Origin: JAHELQ01 sp964491915
GTDB taxonomy: Bacteria; Acidobacteriota; Aminicenantia; UBA2199
DNA: 64,000 bases
Assembly (NCBI GenBank): GCA_964491915.1
Contig: CAZBHS010000007.1
Location: forward strand, 62,001 to 126,000
Direction: 5' to 3'
A model generated the notes under the pieces. It did no database searches, was not told the origin of the DNA, and worked only from the letters and a program-made list of their open reading frames with translations. The translations under genes were made by a program, and so were the position numbers. Below, piece after piece: positions 59,898 through 64,000 of the stretch; position 1 is the stretch's first letter, and every line of letters starts with the position of its first letter.

Positions 59898-59945
59898 GTA
59901 TAACCGAAACTTTTGTGGTTTTTGGGAAAAGTTTCAAGTATAACC
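59898..59945. repeat. Small inverted repeat flanked by 8-bp direct repeats
   Basis: GTATAACC occurs at 59898-59905 and 59938-59945. Between them GAAACTTTT and AAAAGTTTC (59906-59914, 59927-59935) are perfect 9-bp inverted repeats around 12 nt. It lies exactly at the broken 5' end of the ATPase remnant and looks like an insertion or excision scar. Confidence 0.6.
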
Positions 59946-59959
59946 GGAAATTATTTTGG

Positions 59960-60746
59960 TTATGGTTCCGATTGCCAATAGTCGGAGAGGTCTTTGCCGT
60001 GGGGGAGGCGGATAACCTTGACCGGATGCTGGCGGCCGTTGAAGATTGCTTCGATAGTGTCGGCAAAACGCTGTCCCGCGCCGTCGGTGTCCGGCACCAC
60101 ATTGACCTGAAAGTCTTCGAACAAGCGTCGCCACTCTTTCTTGAAGCCCCCGGCCCCCGGGATGCCCACGGCGTTGAGGCCCATCTGGTGGGCCGTCAAC
60201 ATATCCATGATCCCTTCACAAATATAGACCGAACTGCCCGGCTCCAGGACGCGGAAGATCCAAATCCTTGATGCCGAAGTCATGAATTGTACCTTCCTCG
60301 AGCCCCTGCTCCTCCGTAAGATAGCGACGCCCCTTGCCGCTCAAAAGGAGGGAATCCATCAACCAGCGATAAATCACCGGATCCGGCTTGAAGCGTTCCC
60401 GCGCCGGAAACAACGGCCGCTGAACACTAGAATGGGAAGCTCCCGATGAAGACTCGCCGCGAGGCAAGTTCGCATCGACGAAGAATCGCTGCCTCAACCA
60501 GGCCAACGCCTCCTTGAAATCCACATCCAGAAACCGCTTCACCAACTCGATGGTATCGCCCCCAGTACTGCATCCAAAACAATGCCAACGGTTGGAATCC
60601 TTGAAAAACACCAAACTGGGATTGGAATCCTCATGAATAAAGCATCGACATTTGGACCCCTTCTCCACATCCAACCCCAACGCCGACGCCACCTCGACAA
60701 CCGGAAGCCTCTTAAACTCAGACAAATCAATCCGCTCGACCATCAC
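59960..60746 (-). pseudogene. Frameshifted CHC2/TOPRIM primase-like gene
   Basis: Two overlapping frames. From ATG 60746: VASALGLDVEKGSKCRCFIH onwards, with a CHC2 zinc finger (CFIHEDSNPSLVFF...RWHCFGCSTGGD) and DFKEALAWL, ending in a stop at 60216. From about 60283 in another frame: SSVYICEGIMDMLTAHQMG (TOPRIM Glu), VGIPGAGGFKKEW, VVPDTDGAGQRFAD (DxD) to a TAA at 59960. A frameshift near 60240 separates the halves, and roughly 60 residues usual between zinc finger and TOPRIM are missing. Standalone primases of this kind come from phages, plasmids and integrative elements. It is a mobile-element relic. Confidence 0.82.
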
Positions 60747-60793
60747 ACCCCCGATTGTAAATCATCCGCCCCTTGCCTACAAGATTGAAAAGG

Positions 60794-60834
60794 ATTATTA
60801 TGCATTTTGTTATTATAACAAAATGCATAATAAT
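60794..60834. repeat. Perfect 41-nt palindrome (20-bp arms, 1-nt centre)
   Basis: Arms 60794-60813 and 60815-60834 are exact reverse complements around T60814; the core is TGCATTTTGTTAT. It is AT-rich and has no T-tract, so it is not a terminator. It stands 48 bp upstream of the primase pseudogene start, on its promoter side. It could be an operator for a large dimeric regulator, a cruciform, or a fused pair of element ends. Confidence 0.85.
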
Positions 60835-60855
60835 GAATGGGGCGGTTAGGAAATT

Positions 60856-61020
60856 TTATAATCCCGATTCTTTTCTCGCTTGCTTCAAAAGAACGCCAAT
60901 TTTGAAATCATCATATCCATCCCAAAAGGCCTTAACTTTTTCAGGATCACCCTCTAAACGCTTGTTTATATAATCATCCAGAGAGATCAATTTTTTTCCA
61001 ATTTCAGTTTCCTCACGCAT
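60856..61020 (-). pseudogene. Truncated HTH (HigA-type) antitoxin
   Basis: 54 codons from ATG 61020: MREETEIGKKLISLDDYINK, FWDGYDDFKIGVLLKQARKE, then SGL and stop. This is the N-terminal lead-in of HigA-family antitoxins; the helix-turn-helix that should follow (usually TQEELA...) is gone. No partner toxin remains. A TTGACA/TAATTA promoter lies just upstream. Confidence 0.72.
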
Positions 61021-61027
61021 GGATACA

Positions 61028-61056
61028 TAATTATCGTGGAACCGCTTTAATGTCAA
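61028..61056 (-). promoter_or_regulatory. Promoter of the truncated HTH gene, nearly leaderless
   Basis: Minus strand: TTGACA (61056-61051), 17 bp, TAATTA (61033-61028); the ATG follows 7 nt later, so the transcript would begin at or next to the start codon. Confidence 0.6.
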
Positions 61057-61176
61057 AGGCTATATGATGTGAGCATGTTAATAAGGAGGTCTTGAAATTA
61101 TCGTTGATGTATGGAATAATAACTACTTATGGCAGGCTTTGGTTTTGTTTCACCAGTTGTCAATCCTTCTCCATTA

Positions 61177-61428
61177 GGGGTGACTCATTTTCCTTTAGGC
61201 ATGACTCCAATTCCATGTGGAAGTGACCCGGTTCCAGGTGGAGTCGCTTCAATGCCAGTTGGAGATGACCCGGTTCCAGGTGGAGTCGCTCTAATGGCAG
61301 TTGGAGATGAGCCGGCTCCAGTTGGAAATCCCCCAATGTTAGATGGCATTGTCTCGATACTAGATGGAAATGCCTCTGTTACAGATGGAAAATCCCCAAT
61401 ACCAGTTGGAATCGCATCCATTACTCCT
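61177..61428. repeat. Twelve-copy 21-bp tandem repeat
   Basis: Units start every 21 bp from 61177 to 61408 (a partial unit continues at 61429). They begin GGA or GGC and usually end with a CCAGNT or TTAGAT-like tail; adjacent units differ by several bases, so the array is old. The period is 7 codons, leaving long open frames on both strands. Plus (61129-61461, 110 aa) gives units like VGDDPVPG; minus (61421-61185, 78 aa) gives PTGIGDF-type heptads. I cannot tell whether either is translated; neither has a good ribosome site. Confidence 0.85.
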
Positions 61429-61529
61429 GGAATTTCTTTTCGGGCAACAGACTCTCTTTGAAACGAAGGAGGATTCGTGGTAAAATGATAGTTAATTGAG
61501 TTGAAATCAAATGAGGAGAGGAAGACATC

Positions 61530-61769
61530 ATGCCGATTTATGAATATCGTTGTTCAGACTGCGGAAAAGTCAGCGAAATTTTGCACAAGAGTTACAATAC
61601 AGGCGAAGTCGCGTGCCCCGAATGCGGTTCGAATGGAATGGAGAAGCTAATCTCGACACCCGCCACCCCGGTGATCAAAAGCGGAGCCGGCGATATGCGC
61701 CCCTGCGGCAAGGAAGGATGCGGACCCCAAACCTGCGATATGCCAGGCAAATGCTGCGGACAGAGCTAG
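61530..61769 (+). CDS. FmdB-family zinc-ribbon protein
   Basis: 79 residues. PIYEYRCSDCGKVSEILHKS and VACPECGS form the FmdB/CxxC_CxxC_SSSS zinc ribbon. The tail has a second Cys-rich patch (PCGKEGCGPQTCDMPGKCCG) that may bind another metal. GAGGAGAGG precedes the ATG. Some members are linked to amide-metabolism regulation, but most are of unknown function. It lies 7 nt before the HAD gene, so the two form a unit. Confidence 0.85.
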   Translation: MPIYEYRCSDCGKVSEILHKSYNTGEVACPECGSNGMEKLISTPATPVIKSGAGDMRPCGKEGCGPQTCDMPGKCCGQS

Positions 61770-61776
61770 CCACACC

Positions 61777-62382
61777 ATGATCAAGGCAATCATCTTCGAC
61801 TACGGCAATGTCGTCGCCCGCTTCGACAACCGCCTCCTGCTGCAAAACATCCTCCCCTTCAGCGGCAAATCCCGAGAAGAACTGGAAGCCCAGGTCTACC
61901 ACTCCACCGACCTCCACATCCAATACGAGACCGGCCTCATCACCTCCGACGAGTTCTTCGCCCAAATCAAAGAGATCGCCGACCTCGACATCTCCAAACA
62001 AGACTTCATCGCCCAATTCTGCGACATCTTCACCCCCATCCACTCCACTCATGGATTGATTAAATCCCTCAAATCCACCTACAAACTCGGCCTCCTCTCC
62101 AACACCAACGAATGGCACTTCGACCACGCCATCAAAAAATCCCCCGTCTACCCCGCCTTCGATGCCGTAAGCCTATCCTTCCAGGTCAAAGCCATGAAAC
62201 CCGACCCCAAAATCTACCTCGACATGGCCGCCAAACTCTCTCTTCCCCCCAACCAATGCGTCTACATCGACGACATCCAAAAAAACGTAGACGGCGCCAA
62301 CACTCTCGGCTTCCACGCCCTCCTCTACACCAACCACCAAATCCTCCTAACCGACCTCCACCCCCTCACCACCACAACCTAA
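61777..62382 (+). CDS. HAD-superfamily (YihX-like) phosphatase with extreme C-ending codon bias
   Basis: 201 residues. Motif I is FDYGNVV (the second Asp of DxD replaced by Gly, as in the YihX FDLGNVL subgroup), motif II LLSNTNEWH, motif III around KAMKPDPKIY, motif IV YIDDIQKNV. Sugar-phosphate phosphatase activity is the best guess. Nearly every third position is C, with runs of C-rich codons and almost no G-ending codons, unlike all neighbours. This suggests recent transfer or an unusual mutational history. The final residues (HPLTTTT) are low-complexity. Confidence 0.85.
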   Translation: MIKAIIFDYGNVVARFDNRLLLQNILPFSGKSREELEAQVYHSTDLHIQYETGLITSDEFFAQIKEIADLDISKQDFIAQFCDIFTPIHSTHGLIKSLKSTYKLGLLSNTNEWHFDHAIKKSPVYPAFDAVSLSFQVKAMKPDPKIYLDMAAKLSLPPNQCVYIDDIQKNVDGANTLGFHALLYTNHQILLTDLHPLTTTT

Positions 62383-62412
62383 CCATGAAACCTTTTAAAT
62401 CATCAATAACAT

Positions 62413-62441
62413 TTGACTTACGACTTCCATTTCAGTATAGT
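62413..62441 (+). promoter_or_regulatory. Promoter of the AAA ATPase/DUF4276 pair
   Basis: TTGACT (62413-62418), 17 bp, TATAGT (62436-62441), about 80 nt before the ATG. Confidence 0.65.
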
Positions 62442-62524
62442 GGAAAAGATAAAAACATTCCGTCTCGAAGCGGCCTGCGCCGGATTAGTGAATGCATGGC
62501 GGCACCGGGAATGGGAGGCGAATA

Positions 62525-63814
62525 ATGGCAAAAATCGAAGGATTTCGCGTCAAGAATTTTAGAACGCTCAAGGACGTGGCATTGGGCCGGTTCTGGAACG
62601 AACAGGAAGCGGAACCTCTTTCACCAATGACTGTGGTAATCGGCAAGAATGGAGTGGGGAAAAGTACTCTATTCGATGCCTTTGGCTTTCTAGCGGATTG
62701 TCTCAAATCCGGTGTCGAAGAGGCGTGCGATATACGAGGCCGCGGTGGATACCGAAACATTTTGTCTCAAGGAGCGAAAGAGCCGATTGAATTTGAAATC
62801 TACTACAAAGAGGACGGCAATGCCCGGCCGATTACCTATGAACTTTCAATTGACCTGGATAAGACCGGTCGGCCATTTGTTCTCAAGGAGCGGCTCAGAC
62901 AGCGGCGCAAAGGCCAAAAGCATGGCAGACCATTTTCTTTTCTCGTTCTAAATAGCGGGGAGGGCGTTGTATGGAAAGGGGAGCAGGAGGGGCGTCAAAT
63001 CGATGAAATATGGGCTGCTTTCGATCTGAAAAAATTGATGGAATCCATAAAATCCGGAGAAACGGAAGAATCCAAAGAGACCGAAGTTGTCGAGCTGGAA
63101 GATCTGCGCAAGCTGGGCATCGCCACTCTGGGATCCCTCAAGCAACATCCCAGGATTTCGGCCTTTCGACAGTTTATCGAAAATTGGTATCTCAGCTATT
63201 TTACACCTGACGCGGCCCGAAGCCTACCCCTCGCCGGTCCACAAAAACATCTCAATATTCACGGGGATAATCTTGGGAATGTCGTTCAGTTTATGGAGCG
63301 AGAACACCCTAAACGTTTTCGAGTGATACTGAACAAAATCGCCGAGAAAATTCCGGGGGTAGACAAAATAGACACCGAAAGAACCAATGACGGACGGCTG
63401 CTGCTCCGGTTCAATGATAAAGGTTTTCAAGATCCATTTTACGCGCAGCAAATGTCCGACGGCACCCTAAAAGTCTTCGCCTACCTCTTGTTGCTCGAAG
63501 ATCCGACGCCGCCGCCCTTTTTATGCATCGAGGAACCTGAAAACGGATTGTACCATAAACTTCTCGAATCCCTGGCCAGAGAATTTCGCGAACATGCCAC
63601 CGGGCGAAAAGGCGGCTCCCAGGTATTCATCACCACCCATCAACCGTATTTGGTAGATGCCCTGGATCCCGAGGAGGTCTGGATCCTGGAAAAGGGCCCG
63701 GATGGATATTCCACCATCCGCAGAGCCAGTGACGATCCTCTGGTCAAAAACATGGTGGCTGAAGGCTTGCCGCTGGGAGGGCTATGGTACAGCGACTATC
63801 TGGACGCGAGGTAA
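62525..63814 (+). CDS. AAA_21/OLD-like ATPase of a two-gene cassette
   Basis: 429 residues from ATG 62525 (GGGAGGCG upstream; the longer frame from 62492 has no site). SMC/RecF-type ATPase: KIEGFRVKNFRTLKDVAL start, Walker A VIGKNGVGKSTLFDAFGFLA, signature-like QMSDGTLKVFAYLLLL, Walker B PPFLCIEEPENGLYHKLLES and a switch His in ITTHQPYLVD. The middle (~120-260) is a coiled or variable insert. Relatives pair with TOPRIM or HNH nucleases in anti-phage systems (OLD, PARIS, Septu). Here the partner gene starts 4 nt after the stop. Confidence 0.88.
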   Translation: MAKIEGFRVKNFRTLKDVALGRFWNEQEAEPLSPMTVVIGKNGVGKSTLFDAFGFLADCLKSGVEEACDIRGRGGYRNILSQGAKEPIEFEIYYKEDGNARPITYELSIDLDKTGRPFVLKERLRQRRKGQKHGRPFSFLVLNSGEGVVWKGEQEGRQIDEIWAAFDLKKLMESIKSGETEESKETEVVELEDLRKLGIATLGSLKQHPRISAFRQFIENWYLSYFTPDAARSLPLAGPQKHLNIHGDNLGNVVQFMEREHPKRFRVILNKIAEKIPGVDKIDTERTNDGRLLLRFNDKGFQDPFYAQQMSDGTLKVFAYLLLLEDPTPPPFLCIEEPENGLYHKLLESLAREFREHATGRKGGSQVFITTHQPYLVDALDPEEVWILEKGPDGYSTIRRASDDPLVKNMVAEGLPLGGLWYSDYLDAR

Positions 63815-63817
63815 TCG

Positions 63818-64000
63818 GTGCATTTTGAAATCCTCGTCGAAGACCAATCGGGAAAAAAAGCGCTCAAAATCCTCGTTCCCAAAATCATCGGAGACGATCA
63901 TACATTCAGGGTTTTTGCCTATAAAGGAATCGGCCGCATCCCCAAAGGCCTCTCTGCAAAAGGCGACGCCAACAAACGCATCCTGCTCAACCGACTACCG
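63818..64000 (+). CDS. DUF4276 (TOPRIM-like) protein, partial at right edge
   Basis: GTG start; 61 codons visible: HFEILVEDQSGKKALKILVP, then HTFRVFAYKGIGRIPKGL and DANKRILLNRLP. The VEDQSGKKAL segment carries the early acidic residue expected of DUF4276, a family predicted to be TOPRIM-like and repeatedly found beside AAA_21 ATPases. The remainder, which should hold the DxD motif, lies outside the window. It is translationally linked to the ATPase. Confidence 0.75.
   Translation, partial: MHFEILVEDQSGKKALKILVPKIIGDDHTFRVFAYKGIGRIPKGLSAKGDANKRILLNRLP

Noticed and set aside
61082..61240. AAGGAGG followed by a TTG-initiated frame of about 45 codons before the tandem repeat
   Set aside because: It reads into the repeat in a frame different from either heptad frame, stops quickly and resembles nothing.
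61177..61428. CRISPR array
   Set aside because: Units are contiguous 21-mers with no spacers and considerable divergence; no cas genes are present.

Overview
The window reads as a chromosomal segment of a Gram-negative (diderm), probably anaerobic, amino-acid-fermenting bacterium of roughly 50% GC. Diderm: a TonB-receptor-like barrel ending in Phe, a phosphate-porin-like barrel with signal peptide, a periplasmic HtrA-like protein and several lipoproteins. Fermentative and proteolytic: a sodium-pumping methylmalonyl-CoA decarboxylase operon, glutamate formimidoyltransferase, an OPT oligopeptide transporter, a KamA-type radical SAM aminomutase and three tandem secreted C25-like (gingipain-type) cysteine peptidases. 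I cannot place the phylum from sequence alone; an uncultured diderm lineage rich in C25 peptidases would fit.

Layout. 1-1211: hslV-hslU on the minus strand (hslU runs off the left edge). 1.3-2.6 kb: ChaN-like haem/Tiki-fold lipoprotein with PDZ. 2.7-7.8 kb: mmdA-mmdD-mmdC-mmdB-ftcD, one operon from a clear promoter. 8-12.6 kb: OPT transporter, PqqD-like protein, KamA-family enzyme. 12.7-20.4 kb: cell-envelope block (degenerate HtrA with PDZ domains, M23 peptidase, PAP2 phosphatase, TonB-like barrel). 20.7-27.4 kb: cofactor block (zinc-ribbon protein, split NAD synthetase, rsmI, deoxynucleoside kinase, panB-panC-panD, PfkB kinase). 27.6 kb: tRNA-Ala(CGC). 27.9-34.1 kb: purF, DUF4388 protein, miaA, hflX, TPR lipoprotein, closed by a strong bidirectional terminator. 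34.1-36.8 kb: DUF4412 protein and membrane-anchored beta-lactamase-fold hydrolase on minus, with tRNA-Arg(CCG) between them. 37-45.8 kb: methyltransferase, YCF48-like lipoprotein and the three C25-like peptidase paralogues. 45.8-46.4 kb: decaying UPF0175/DUF3368 toxin-antitoxin pair. 46.4-48.8 kb: tatD-tcdA-unknown on minus.

49-58.6 kb is a complete phosphate regulon: pstS-pstC-pstA-pstB-phoU-phoB-phoR, a metallophosphoesterase on the opposite strand, and a porin. Both pstS and the porin carry the same operator, TTAAC-type hexamers repeated every 11 bp and ending 9 bp before a GATAnT -10 box, so the PhoB/PhoR encoded here very probably controls both.

58.7-64 kb is an accessory region: an intact RHH/PIN toxin-antitoxin pair, an internally deleted DUF4143 ATPase, a frameshifted CHC2/TOPRIM primase, a perfect 41-nt palindrome, a truncated HTH antitoxin, a 12-copy 21-bp tandem repeat, an FmdB zinc ribbon, a strikingly C-biased HAD phosphatase, and at the right edge an AAA ATPase followed by a DUF4276 (TOPRIM-like) gene. 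That last two-gene pair, cut by the window edge, is the best candidate for a poorly described, possibly defensive system.
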